Below, in pieces: positions 17,453-26,646 of a DNA stretch of 64,000 nucleotides (within the stretch, counting starts at the first letter, position 1; each line of letters begins with the position of its first letter). The position numbers and the translations under genes were made by a program. The notes beneath the pieces were generated by a model. That model searched no databases, was not told the DNA's origin, and worked only from the letters and a program-made list of their open reading frames with translations. Origin of the DNA: an uncultured Pseudomonadota bacterium (lineage in GTDB: Bacteria; Pseudomonadota; Gammaproteobacteria; Burkholderiales; JALYOK01); NCBI GenBank assembly GCA_902826775.1, contig CADEHE010000003.1, forward strand, positions 186,001-250,000, given 5' to 3'.

Positions 17453-18865
17453 TTGCTGTCCATGTCTTCTCTGCGATTTGCGTGCTTGTTGTGGACTGCC
17501 GCCCTTGCGATGTTTTGCGGCACTGCGGGGGCAGGCCAACCTCCGCATATCGTTTACATCCTCGCTGACGATCTGGGCGCGAAGGATCCCGCCTTTCGCG
17601 GCGGTCAGGCGCTGACGCCGAACCTGGACAAGCTTGCCGCCGGCGCCACGTCATTGAATCAGTTCTACGTGCAGCCCTACTCGACGCAGACGCGGGCGGC
17701 TCTGCTTACTGGCCGCTATCCGATGCGTTATGGCCTGCAAACGCAATCGATTTTGCCGAGCAGTCAGTATGGATTGCCGCCGGAGGAGCGCACGCTGGGG
17801 CAAGCATTGAAGGAGGCCGGCTATCGCACTGCCTTCATCGGCAAATGGCAGCTTGGGCACAGCAAACCCGAGTATTGGCCGACCAAGCGCGGCTTCGACT
17901 ACTTTTACGGTAGCCTATCAGGCGGAATCGATTACGCGCTAAAAAAGAACGCCAAGGCCGATTGGCGGCGCATGGAGCAACTCATTAGAGAAGAAGGTTA
18001 CATCACCACCCTGTTGGGCAACGATGCGGCCGCATGGATCGAAAAGCAAGACCCGAGCAAACCGTTCTTCCTTATGCTCGCCTTCGCCGCGCCCCAGGGC
18101 AACGCAAGCGCGCCCAAAGCTTATCTCGACCGGTACCCCGCCGAGAAGGACGAAGCGCGGCGCAACTACCTGGCGGCAGTAAGCGCGCTCGACGATGCGG
18201 TGGGCAACGTGCTCACCAGCCTAGAAAAGAAGCACTCGCTCGAAAACACGCTCATCGTCTTTCACAGCGATAACGGCGGCGCCGTGCCCACCAAGTTCGC
18301 CACCGGCGACGGCGACGTCAAGAAGCCGGCGGCCGACAATGATGTGCTGCGCGACGGCATGGGCAGCCTATACGAAGGCGGCGTGCGCACTTTCGCATTG
18401 CTGCGCTGGCCAAGCAAGTTCGGCGAGAAAGAGGCCAGTTCGGACTTAGTACACGTCTGCGACCTGTTCCCAACCCTAGTCAGCCTGGCAGGCGGCAAGA
18501 TCGAGCAAACCAGGCCGCTGGACGGCGTCAATATTTGGCCGCTGCTGGCAGAGCGCCAGCTCTCCCCGCGCAAGGAAGTCCTCATCAACGTTGAGGATCT
18601 GCGCGGCGCCATCCGCGTCGGCGAATGGAAGCTCATCGTTCATGCGGCCTTGCCGAGCCGCGTCGAGTTGTTTCAACTCTCCAGCGACCCAGAGGAAGCG
18701 GAAAACCGGGCCGAGCAAAACACCGATCGCGTCAAGGAATTGCTCGCGGCGCTAAACAAATATGCCTACGACATGGCGCCATCGAAGTATTTGGAAGAAT
18801 TGTATAAGCCTCACACCCAAGAATTACCCGTATACTGGGGCTACAACCCATCCAGAAGGCAATAG
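17453..18865 (+). CDS. Secreted sulfatase-family protein with degenerate active site
   Basis: A 470-residue protein with an N-terminal signal peptide (cleavage after AGA near 27) and a full-length arylsulfatase fold like the ARSB group. Metal ligands Asp39-Asp40 and Asp273-Asn274 (SDNGG), Arg81 and Lys131 (GKW) are kept. The formylglycine motif CxPxR reads STQTR (Ser77 for Cys, Gln79 for Pro); GKWHLG reads GKWQLG (Gln133 for His); the APH motif reads APQ (Gln215 for His); and GGKGTLYEGG reads RDGMGSLYEGG (Met303 for Lys). With these four losses sulfate-ester hydrolysis is doubtful. A periplasmic binding or structural role is possible; that is inference. Confidence 0.88.
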   Translation: MLSMSSLRFACLLWTAALAMFCGTAGAGQPPHIVYILADDLGAKDPAFRGGQALTPNLDKLAAGATSLNQFYVQPYSTQTRAALLTGRYPMRYGLQTQSILPSSQYGLPPEERTLGQALKEAGYRTAFIGKWQLGHSKPEYWPTKRGFDYFYGSLSGGIDYALKKNAKADWRRMEQLIREEGYITTLLGNDAAAWIEKQDPSKPFFLMLAFAAPQGNASAPKAYLDRYPAEKDEARRNYLAAVSALDDAVGNVLTSLEKKHSLENTLIVFHSDNGGAVPTKFATGDGDVKKPAADNDVLRDGMGSLYEGGVRTFALLRWPSKFGEKEASSDLVHVCDLFPTLVSLAGGKIEQTRPLDGVNIWPLLAERQLSPRKEVLINVEDLRGAIRVGEWKLIVHAALPSRVELFQLSSDPEEAENRAEQNTDRVKELLAALNKYAYDMAPSKYLEELYKPHTQELPVYWGYNPSRRQ

Positions 18866-18904
18866 AAATAATACTTTTCACTACATAGAGATAACAGTAT
18901 TAGA

Positions 18905-20152
18905 ATGCAACCCAATACAGGCGATTTCTATCTGGGCCGTCAGCCGATTCTCGATCGTGCCGAACATTTGCACGCCTTCGAGCTGTTATTCCGGGGCGGA
19001 CCGGACAACCGCGCCGACATCGTCGACGGCGTTGCCGCCACTGCACAGGTGATCCAATACGCGTTCGGCGAACTCGGCGCCGACGTTGCTCTAGGCGTAT
19101 TCCGCGGCTTCATCAATATCGACGCGTCGCTACTGATGAATGATGTGCTTGAACTGTTGCCACATCAACTTGTTACCTTGGAGCTGCTGGAGACCATCGA
19201 AATCACGCCGAGTGTTGTCGCCCGCTGCAAAGAGCTCAAGCAAGCCGGCTTCAAACTCGCGCTGGACGACGTGCGCGAAATCAGCGCGCCCTATCATCCG
19301 ATGCTGGAGATCGTCGACTACTTGAAGGTCGACATCAAGTTGGTGCACCCCACCGAACTCGCAGAGCTCACGCAACAGGCGCGCGCCTGGCCCGTCGCGC
19401 TGCTGGCGGAAAAAGTCGATACACGCGAAGAAGCCGCACACTGCCGCGAGCTAGGCTACCAATATTTCCAAGGCTATTACTTCGCGCGCCCGCTGCTCAT
19501 TCCCGGCAAGAAGCTCTCGCCGTCCGAAATGATTCTTCTGCGGCTGCTCGCGCTGCTGCTCTCGGACGCAGACACGAGCGAGATCGAAGCCCTGATCCGC
19601 CAATCGCCGCCCTTAACGCTCAACTTGCTGCGCATTGTCAACGCCGCCGCCGTGGGCTTGAGCCGCCGCTTGGCCTCGATCAGCGATGCCATCACGGTGC
19701 TAGGCAGGCGGCAACTCAAACGCTGGGTACAACTGCTGGTGTTCGCCAATGCCGGCGGTGGCAGCTTGAGTTCGCCACTACTGCAAACGGCCGCCATGCG
19801 CGGGCGTTTCATGGAAGCACTGGCCGAGCAAGCGCGCCCGCGCGATACGCAGGCGCAAGAGCGCGCCTTCATGTGCGGCATGCTCTCGTTGATGCCCGCC
19901 GCGCTGCAAGTTACGCTCGGCGAGATCCTCGCCACGTTGCCCCTCGACGAAATGTCGCGCGACGCTTTGCTTAACGGCAGAGGGCAGCTCGGCACATTGC
20001 TGGCGGCCGCCGAAGCGATTGAAAACGGCGATACGGCCACCCTGCACCGCACTGCCGAAGCGCTCGCGTTGCCTTCATTCGATCCCATCTCGGTAGCGCA
20101 ACTCGAAGCCATGCGCTGGGCGCAGACTTTGGCCTCTGGAGAGGCAAAGTAA
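18905..20152 (+). CDS. EAL-HDOD signalling protein (YuxH/CdgJ type)
   Basis: The 415-residue protein starts with the family signature FYLGRQPILDRAEHLHAFELLFR; the EAL motif is reduced to ELL. Residues about 5-200 form the EAL fold with ALDDVREIS, LKVDIK and YFQGYYFARP. The metal and catalytic acidic set is incomplete, so c-di-GMP hydrolysis is unlikely and binding is uncertain. Residues about 200-400 are an HDOD domain (LLRIVNAAAVGLSRRLASISDAITVLGRRQL). Such proteins often control motility. It lies 39 bases after the sulfatase-like gene and ends just before the MITE-like repeat. Confidence 0.88.
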   Translation: MQPNTGDFYLGRQPILDRAEHLHAFELLFRGGPDNRADIVDGVAATAQVIQYAFGELGADVALGVFRGFINIDASLLMNDVLELLPHQLVTLELLETIEITPSVVARCKELKQAGFKLALDDVREISAPYHPMLEIVDYLKVDIKLVHPTELAELTQQARAWPVALLAEKVDTREEAAHCRELGYQYFQGYYFARPLLIPGKKLSPSEMILLRLLALLLSDADTSEIEALIRQSPPLTLNLLRIVNAAAVGLSRRLASISDAITVLGRRQLKRWVQLLVFANAGGGSLSSPLLQTAAMRGRFMEALAEQARPRDTQAQERAFMCGMLSLMPAALQVTLGEILATLPLDEMSRDALLNGRGQLGTLLAAAEAIENGDTATLHRTAEALALPSFDPISVAQLEAMRWAQTLASGEAK

Positions 20153-20169
20153 CCTCCGCCGTTTTGTAC

Positions 20170-20318
20170 TATCTAGGATTGCATAATCTCGTGACAAGGC
20201 AATCATGATCCCGTCATTCCCGCGAAGGCGGGAATCCTATTACCCGCTGCGCACGCCGCATGGGTCCCAGCCTGCGCGGGGACGACAAACGTGTCTCGGC
20301 GTCATGTAACTCTCAATA
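20170..20318. repeat. 149-bp MITE-like repeat, copy 1
   Basis: This intergenic segment is the same length (149 bp) and about 90% the same as the copy at 39196-39344. The two ends are imperfect inverted repeats of about 29 bp (TATCTAGGATTGCATAAT at the left, and ATGTAACTCTCAATA at the right, reading as TATTGAGAGTTACAT in reverse). Inside are two hairpins: ATTCCCGC-GAAG-GCGGGAAT and GTCCCAGC-CTGC-GCGGGGAC. It has no coding capacity. After it, 20319-20531 holds no gene; a GAGGAAG precedes the next start. Confidence 0.85.
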
Positions 20319-20531
20319 GAAGGACCAATCGCCCGCCCGCGCCACAATCGCCCGGCACAGCGTGCTGGTTAAAGGCAAGTCATTGCCAGCGCCGCGAAGC
20401 AATCTCATCTGGCTGATTTCGAGCCATCGGCAGTTGCGCCCTCCTGCGCCGCGTCAGCATCGTCCTTGTCGCGCTCACTCGACCGCGCTAAAGTTGCGGC
20501 CACCCAATCACACTCGCGCGAGGAAGTATTC

Positions 20532-21299
20532 ATGTCCCCCGAACAAACCGTGCAGGCTCTGTGGCAATCGCAAGAACGCGGCGACGTCTTCCCCGATGCG
20601 TGGCGCGGCAAGCTCGACACCGCCGAAGCCTACCGCGCACAACTCGCCATCCTCGAGCGCAAACTCGCTCGTGGTGAACGCCAAGCAGGCTGGAAAGTCG
20701 GCCTCACTGCCCCAGCCATGCGCGAGATGTTCGGCAGCAACGAACCGGTATTCGGCTATTTGCTCGAATCTGGCCGCATCGAATCGGGTTTTCGCTTTCG
20801 TTATGCAGGCTTGCGCACGCCGATGGTGGAGAACGAACTGCTCATCACCCTGGCGAGCGATTTGTCCGGCCCCAACGCCGGCGTTGACGACGCGCGCAAA
20901 GCAGTCGCCAGCATCGCACCCGCGTTCGAAATCATCGAAATGCGCGGCGCCGATATGAAAGCCGATCTGCCACTCGCCATCAGCGACAACGTCGCGCAGC
21001 GCGCCTTCGTCCATGGCGCACCGATCGCGTACACGCCCGGCCTCGACTTCGGCGATGTGCGCGCCGACGTGCGCATCAACGGCGAACTCAAACATTCGCC
21101 GCTGGGCCGCGAAGCCATCGACAACCAACTGCAAACGCTCGCCTGGCTCGCCAACGCGCTGCATCGTTTTAGCAAACGCCTGCAAGCAGGCCAGTGCGTC
21201 ATGACGGGATCATTCACCAAGCCGCTACCGGTGGCGGCGGGTGATAAGTTTGAGACGACGTTTAGTGGGGTGGGGGTTGTTGCGGCAAGGTTTGAGTAG
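20532..21299 (+). CDS. 2-keto-4-pentenoate hydratase/decarboxylase-family protein (MhpD-like)
   Basis: The 255-residue product matches the hydratase family: AGWKVGLTAPAMREMFGSNEPVFGYLLE near residues 55-85, LRTPMVENELLITLASDL (the Glu/Glu metal site) near 98-115, and FEIIEMRGADMKADLP-like near 138. These enzymes add water to 2-hydroxy-dienoates in aromatic meta-cleavage pathways, or act as related decarboxylases. No other meta-cleavage gene is nearby, so the physiological substrate is not indicated. The start at 20532 has GAGGAAG at a good distance; a longer frame from 20466 lacks one. Confidence 0.82.
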   Translation: MSPEQTVQALWQSQERGDVFPDAWRGKLDTAEAYRAQLAILERKLARGERQAGWKVGLTAPAMREMFGSNEPVFGYLLESGRIESGFRFRYAGLRTPMVENELLITLASDLSGPNAGVDDARKAVASIAPAFEIIEMRGADMKADLPLAISDNVAQRAFVHGAPIAYTPGLDFGDVRADVRINGELKHSPLGREAIDNQLQTLAWLANALHRFSKRLQAGQCVMTGSFTKPLPVAAGDKFETTFSGVGVVAARFE

Positions 21300-21530
21300 G
21301 CGGCCGGAACGTAGTCGGGTCACGGCCATAAGCCGTCATACGGTCAACGAAAATGAGTGCCGGAAAGCCGTCGTAGATTGTCGCAGTAAGGGTCGTTTCT
21401 GAAATTGGCGCTTCGACCAGTTGACGTGTCGGCATTACTCAATATCGTTGTTGCCATTGCCCAAACTGCTCGTCAGAATTCCGTTCTAAGCCGACGCCTC
21501 GGTCGGCCAATATTTGCTTAGGAAATGTCA

Positions 21531-21968
21531 ATGAGTACGTCGGACAGCAACAAAAGAAAGCCGTTGGTCGTTATGCCCGACCAAGGACGAAAGTACGATA
21601 TGGGGCGCATGCGTGCCGTCTTCTTTGCGGATGAACGCGAGACGGCTGCTCGCTACTCGATTTCGGAATGGTGGCTTGAGCCTCGGACGCGTGGCCCTGG
21701 TGCCCACTCGCATCCAGAGGACCACATCTTCTATGTCTTGACCGGCACGCTCAGTCTACTTATTGAAGGCGACAGGATGGAGGCCCCACGCGGGAGCTAC
21801 GCCCTGATTCCTGGTGGTGTACGACATGACTTTGAGAATCATCAAGGGAACCAGTGTGGGTTCATCAGTATCAATGCGCCCGCCGGTTTCGAAAAGACGA
21901 TGCCGAGCATTGTCGAATGGTTTGTAGAGAATCCTCTTGGTGACGTGTCCGACGCCCAGCCAATTTGA
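21531..21968 (+). CDS. Small cupin-domain protein
   Basis: A 145-residue single-domain cupin. Motif 1 is GPGAHSHPEDHIFYVLTGTLSLLIEG with two His and a Glu-like Asp ligand set; motif 2 is GSYALIPGGVRHDF with the third His. The enzyme or sensor function is unknown. I prefer the second ATG (21531) over the one six bases upstream because AGGA lies about seven bases ahead of it. It is followed by another cupin gene after 47 bases. Confidence 0.75.
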   Translation: MSTSDSNKRKPLVVMPDQGRKYDMGRMRAVFFADERETAARYSISEWWLEPRTRGPGAHSHPEDHIFYVLTGTLSLLIEGDRMEAPRGSYALIPGGVRHDFENHQGNQCGFISINAPAGFEKTMPSIVEWFVENPLGDVSDAQPI

Positions 21969-22015
21969 GCCGATACCGCAAGTTAGCGAATGTTGCCGAG
22001 CCTTGGAGAAGTACG

Positions 22016-22387
22016 ATGAGTAAAGTCATTCCCGTCGATGTCGCGGGCTTCATGTTAGACGTTCATCGCGACTTGTCTGTTTCCACACGCCCTTACAAAC
22101 CCGGCCCGCCCGAACGTATTGATGGGATGACGTTGGGTTTTGTGACGGTGAATCGCGACGCGCCGCACAATGGCGAAGTACATCCGGACGGAGATGAAAT
22201 CTTGTACGTCATTTCCGGAAAGCTGCGCGTAGTGGGCGAATCTGATCCAAGTGCTGCGATCGATTTGGGGCCCGGCGAGGCCTGTATCGTTTGCAAGGGA
22301 GAGTGGCATCGAGTCATCATGCTCGAGCCGGCACAATTGCTACACATCACGCCCGGCCCGCGTGGCGACTATCGACCACTGAAATAG
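22016..22387 (+). CDS. Small cupin-domain protein
   Basis: A 123-residue cupin. Motif 1 reads APHNGEVHPDGDEILYVISGKLRVV and motif 2 reads LGPGEACIVCKGEWHRVIM, so the metal-binding His/Glu set is mostly present. A GGAGAAG precedes the ATG at 22016; the reading frame open from 21965 would overlap the previous cupin. The two cupins are only weakly similar to each other. No specific function can be assigned. Confidence 0.72.
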   Translation: MSKVIPVDVAGFMLDVHRDLSVSTRPYKPGPPERIDGMTLGFVTVNRDAPHNGEVHPDGDEILYVISGKLRVVGESDPSAAIDLGPGEACIVCKGEWHRVIMLEPAQLLHITPGPRGDYRPLK

Positions 22388-22453
22388 CGCAATCGCATTG
22401 GCGGGCTGAAATTGAGGCGCTGACCAGGCGCGCGCGCCGCTTCACTGTGCTCC

Positions 22454-22957
22454 CTACTTATGGGTATCGGGCACCGGCAGGCTGAGTACGCCGCAGAGAG
22501 CAATAACATCCAGGCGGTCGATCGCACGGGGTGGATAACTGGTCTTGAACTGAAGTTGGAATACAGCGCTGACACAGCGCACTGCCGCGCCAGCAATGAA
22601 GCCTACGCCGGTCAAGGAGCCGGCAGGATAGGCGATGCCGTCAATTGCATCAGCCCCAACGCCGCCTTGTTCGGCAAGGACGACAACGTGAACGTCAATT
22701 TTGCGGCCATCCCCATCGTCGAGCACGAAATTCCATTGCGAAGCGTCCTTTGTGGGCGTTTGGCGATAGCCACGCGCTGCCAGGAGCTGCCGGAGCATGG
22801 CGACATCCTGCGCCTCCACGGCGATATCAAGATCATCGTGCGAGCGCGTCTGGTGTCCAACAACCGCATCCACCGCCCAGCCGCCGTCAATCCAGATAAC
22901 GACGCCGGCACAATCTAACCCTCTGTATAGGTCAACAACCTCCTTGGCTTCCATCAT
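22454..22957 (-). CDS. Lincosamide/aminoglycoside nucleotidyltransferase-like protein
   Basis: The 167-residue product has the nucleotidyltransferase signature [22 protein letters not shown] near residues 24-45, with the GG loop and the two catalytic Asp of DDLDI, and a third Asp in RKIDVHVVV near 86. This is closest in appearance to the ANT(2'')/LnuA group that adenylylates aminoglycosides or lincosamides. The start (tandem ATGs at 22957 and 22954) lies inside the last codons of the upstream acetyltransferase gene, so the two are translationally coupled. Actual drug specificity cannot be predicted. Confidence 0.72.
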   Translation of the reverse strand: MMEAKEVVDLYRGLDCAGVVIWIDGGWAVDAVVGHQTRSHDDLDIAVEAQDVAMLRQLLAARGYRQTPTKDASQWNFVLDDGDGRKIDVHVVVLAEQGGVGADAIDGIAYPAGSLTGVGFIAGAAVRCVSAVFQLQFKTSYPPRAIDRLDVIALCGVLSLPVPDTHK

Positions 22958-23414
22958 CTACCGCGATATCAAAGTGCAGCACGTCTTCACGCCGACCTAA
23001 TTTCGTATAGAGCGCGATTGCAGGGTCATCGCCATAGTCTGCTTGGACAAATATGACATAGGCTCCGCGCTCCTTGCCGACCTGTTGGAGAGATGCAATC
23101 AATGCTGTGGCGATGCCCAAACGCCGATGTGCTGAGGCAACGGCAAGGTCATAGATGTAAATCTCGCTGCGTTTCTGTTCAAACTTGTCGAGCACATATG
23201 CAGCGAGTCCACCGACGACGGCGCCATCCTTCAATGCAGCGAGGGCGATGAAATGGTCGCGCCGCAGTAGGTCGGCCAGATAAGTCGCGTCTGGTCGAGC
23301 GCCGTTGTAGGTGTTCACATCTCCAAAGGCGTCGCCGAAAACGCTCAATATGCCTTCCATGATAGGCACGTCATTCGAAGAGAGCAGTCGGATGGTGAAC
23401 GGAGCATCTAGCAT
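22932..23414 (-). CDS. aac(3)-I: AAC(3)-I-type aminoglycoside N-acetyltransferase (GNAT)
   Basis: The 160-residue GNAT protein closely resembles AAC(3)-I enzymes, which acetylate the 3-amino group of gentamicin-type drugs with acetyl-CoA. Matching blocks are [12 protein letters not shown], the [10 protein letters not shown] strand, the [10 protein letters not shown] acetyl-CoA loop and [21 protein letters not shown]. The start at 23414 (MLDAPFTIR) is chosen from the alignment with the family; the frame is open to 23459. No strong ribosome binding site is seen. It overlaps the nucleotidyltransferase gene by 26 bases. Resistance activity is a prediction. Confidence 0.82.
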   Translation of the reverse strand: MLDAPFTIRLLSSNDVPIMEGILSVFGDAFGDVNTYNGARPDATYLADLLRRDHFIALAALKDGAVVGGLAAYVLDKFEQKRSEIYIYDLAVASAHRRLGIATALIASLQQVGKERGAYVIFVQADYGDDPAIALYTKLGRREDVLHFDIAVDDGSQGGC

Positions 23415-24111
23415 CCGTTGATTGTATGTTGCACAAAGGGTAGGGGTTGCAAGCAGCATTAAGGCTCGTCAGCGCTCGAAGTGTATGCAATTCTGATATC
23501 TATGACATCACCGTTTCTGGTAACAACAGCCGGTGTCACCCATTAGCCGCCCCATGTAAAGGGCAAAAAATGGTGAGCGCTAGTCGGCAATACGCCTGGG
23601 GCAAACGTCAGATTTGGGCACGGGGTCAGCGTCGGCTTTTTTCTTCTGTCGCAGCGTTTCGCTGAGCTTTTCAGGAAGGTGCACAATCAGCGGACTGCCG
23701 CCTAATGCGTTGCACAACATCATTTACAGTTCGGGTCGAAACCAACCACTCCCGCCTTCACCTTCTAAGCGGACTACGCGCCGACGGCTGCACTCGACTG
23801 AACATCGCCGAGAACAGCGGCCTCATCGACTCGACGCGGTGGTGCACTAGGCAGACGACCGGCTTCGCGAAGCAGCCGACTTTGGCTTTCGACGCCAGCA
23901 CGGTACATCCGAGCCCGAGAAGGCGCGCGCCAAACTTGATGCCAACCTCGAACATGGATTTCTGCAAACACTCCAACAGCGAAATTGGCCGCCTGGCTTT
24001 CGCGCCAAAGCAGGCAGATAGTCGCGCGCCAAGATCGTCAGGCCCAGCGCTTTGACATAGCTCTAGCGCCAAACAGTTTCATCGAATAGGCATCTCCAAC
24101 AATCCCCTACC
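23415..24111. other. About 700 bp without a credible gene
   Basis: Open frames here are short, lack ribosome binding sites and have no recognisable motif; the longest is a 116-codon plus-strand frame with an antisense 104-codon frame over the same bases. Base composition is uneven and lower in GC in the first 250 bases. It may be decayed sequence left from acquisition of the resistance-type genes next to it. I looked for integron attC core sites and did not find a pair. Confidence 0.55.
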
Positions 24112-25080
<969 letters not shown>

Positions 25081-25156
25081 CGATCGCAAGCCCAAAAAAT
25101 GTTGGCGGGAGTAAAGGCGAAAGCAGTATGCCCGATCCGGCGCCGATGTGCAGTTC

Positions 25157-25186
25157 TGCCGAATGGTCCTCTGCCGAATGGTCCTC
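25157..25186. repeat. Tandem 15-bp duplication
   Basis: TGCCGAATGGTCCTC occurs twice head to tail without a gap in the region between the SMP-30 and fgd genes. It may be slippage or a pair of binding sites. No further copies were seen in the window. Confidence 0.7.
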
Positions 25187-25277
25187 TTGTGGCCGTTATG
25201 CGCGCGCCGTACACTGCCGATTGAATCGCGCACGGTGGCGATCGCCATAAACAACCGTTACGTTACCTGGGTTACCC

Positions 25278-26282
25278 ATGTTGAAGTTGGGTTACAAAGC
25301 CTCAGCCGAGCAGTTCGGCCCAAGCGAATTGCTTGAATTCGCGTGCCTAGCCGAATCGCTCGGCTTCGATTCGGTTTGGATCAGCGATCACTTTCAGCCC
25401 TGGCGCCATAGCGGCGGGCATGCCCCCTTCGCGCTCGCGTGGCTGGGTTCGCTCGGTGCGCGCACTTCGCGCATACTCATGGGCACCAGCGTGCTCACGC
25501 CGACCTTTCGTTATCATCCGTCAGTCGTTGCGCAGGCGTTCGCTACACTCGGCGTGCTCTACCCCGGACGCGTCGCGCTCGGTATCGGCACCGGCGAATC
25601 GCTCAACGAAGTACCCGCCTCCGGCATGACTTGGCCCGAACCCAAGGAACGCACCGCGCGTTTCAAGGAAGCCGTGCGCTTGATCCAGCGTCTGTGGAGC
25701 GAGGAGCGCTTGAGCTTCGAAGGCCAGCACTATCGCACTGAGAAAGCCACCATCTACGACCGCCCCGAGCGGCCGGTGCCGATCTACATCGCGGCCGCCG
25801 GCCCGGTGATGGCCAAGTTTGCCGGCGAAGTAGGCGAAGGCTTCATTTGCACCAGCGGCAAGGCGCCCGGGCTCTATCGCGATACCCTCATGCCGAACCT
25901 CTCGGCAGGGGTCGCGCAATCGGGGCGCGAACCGCACGAAGTCGAGCGCATGATCGAGATGAAGGTCTCATTCGACAGCGATCTCGAACGCGCGCGCCAC
26001 GACACGCGCCATTGGGCCGCGCTCGCGCTCAAACCGGAAGAAAAGATGAATGTCGAAGACCCGCTCGAGATGGAACGCCTGGCCGATAGCCTTTCGGTCG
26101 AGCGCGCCGCCTCGCGCTGGATCGTGAGCAGTGACCCCGACGCGATCGTCGAAGGCATTCGCCCCTACGTTGAACTCGGTTTCAATCATCTTGTTTTTCA
26201 TGCCCCAGGGCCGGATCAGACACGGTTCTTGAAGTTGTTCGCCGAGCGAGTCATACCGTTGCTGCGGCGCAGCTTCTCGTAG
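25278..26282 (+). CDS. fgd: F420-dependent glucose-6-phosphate dehydrogenase-like protein
   Basis: The 334-residue TIM-barrel protein of the luciferase-like F420 family resembles mycobacterial Fgd1 along its whole length. Known F420 and substrate residues of Fgd1 have counterparts here: His38, Trp42 and Glu107 at the active site (SDHFQPW, GIGTGE) and the phosphate-binding Thr192, Lys195 (FICTSGK), Lys256 and Arg280. It should oxidise glucose 6-phosphate to 6-phosphogluconolactone while reducing F420. The start is the ATG at 25278 (MLKLGYKASAEQF), matching the family; the ribosome binding site is weak. F420 biosynthesis genes follow on the same strand. Confidence 0.88.
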   Translation: MLKLGYKASAEQFGPSELLEFACLAESLGFDSVWISDHFQPWRHSGGHAPFALAWLGSLGARTSRILMGTSVLTPTFRYHPSVVAQAFATLGVLYPGRVALGIGTGESLNEVPASGMTWPEPKERTARFKEAVRLIQRLWSEERLSFEGQHYRTEKATIYDRPERPVPIYIAAAGPVMAKFAGEVGEGFICTSGKAPGLYRDTLMPNLSAGVAQSGREPHEVERMIEMKVSFDSDLERARHDTRHWAALALKPEEKMNVEDPLEMERLADSLSVERAASRWIVSSDPDAIVEGIRPYVELGFNHLVFHAPGPDQTRFLKLFAERVIPLLRRSFS

Positions 26283-26313
26283 AAGCTCTAAATGCAGTTG
26301 GCCCGCCAGCGAA

Positions 26314-26339
26314 GGCGGCGGGGCGCTTTGCCCGCCGCC
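26314..26339. repeat. Strong GC hairpin after fgd
   Basis: GGCGGCGGG and CCCGCCGCC form a perfect 9-bp stem with an 8-base loop, 31 bases after the fgd stop and 14 bases after the stop of the convergent small peptide gene. There is no T-run on either strand, so it is not a classical intrinsic terminator, but it may end or stabilise both transcripts. Confidence 0.6.
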
Positions 26340-26353
26340 GGTTGGGAGCGAGC

Positions 26354-26518
26354 CTAGCTATTCAGCTTGTACCAAGCATCGGCCGCACCAAAATTGTATT
26401 TGTTATCTAGCGCCACGACTGCGAATACTGCGACCGCGGCCACGCCCGCTACCCAAAGTCCACCGCCAGAGACTTGTTCAATTTCCTGAACTTCAAGGCA
26501 TACCAGATCTTCTTGCAT
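26354..26518 (-). CDS. Small peptide with double-glycine leader (bacteriocin-like precursor)
   Basis: A 54-residue product read on the minus strand between fgd and cofC. Residues 1-19 are a classic double-glycine leader ending LEVQEIEQVSGG, with Leu, Glu, Ile/Val at the spacing recognised by C39-peptidase ABC exporters. The 35-residue remainder is GLWVAGVAAVAVFAVVALDN followed by KYNFGAADAWYKLNS: a hydrophobic helix and an aromatic, polar tail. GGAG lies six bases before the ATG. No peptidase, exporter or immunity gene is adjacent. It is probably a secreted peptide such as a class II microcin; the role is inference. Confidence 0.78.
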   Translation of the reverse strand: MQEDLVCLEVQEIEQVSGGGLWVAGVAAVAVFAVVALDNKYNFGAADAWYKLNS

Positions 26519-26646
26519 GTTGTTCTCCAATGAGCAATTGAGGGTACGGCCCGCCCCAGGTTTTCACCTGCCGGACTCGCGTTTACAACCTAGCTGAGCA
26601 AACCGCTCGCGCCGCGTAAAAATTCACCGCCGCGCGCCCTCGGGCG

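Noticed and set aside
20170..20318. CRISPR-like repeat unit
   Set aside because: The hairpins occur once per copy and the two copies are 19 kb apart; there is no spacer array.
22388..24111. Integron cassette array around the acetyltransferase and nucleotidyltransferase genes
   Set aside because: No attC core pair (RYYYAAC/GTTRRRY with symmetric arms) or integrase was found by eye, and the two genes overlap, which cassettes rarely do.
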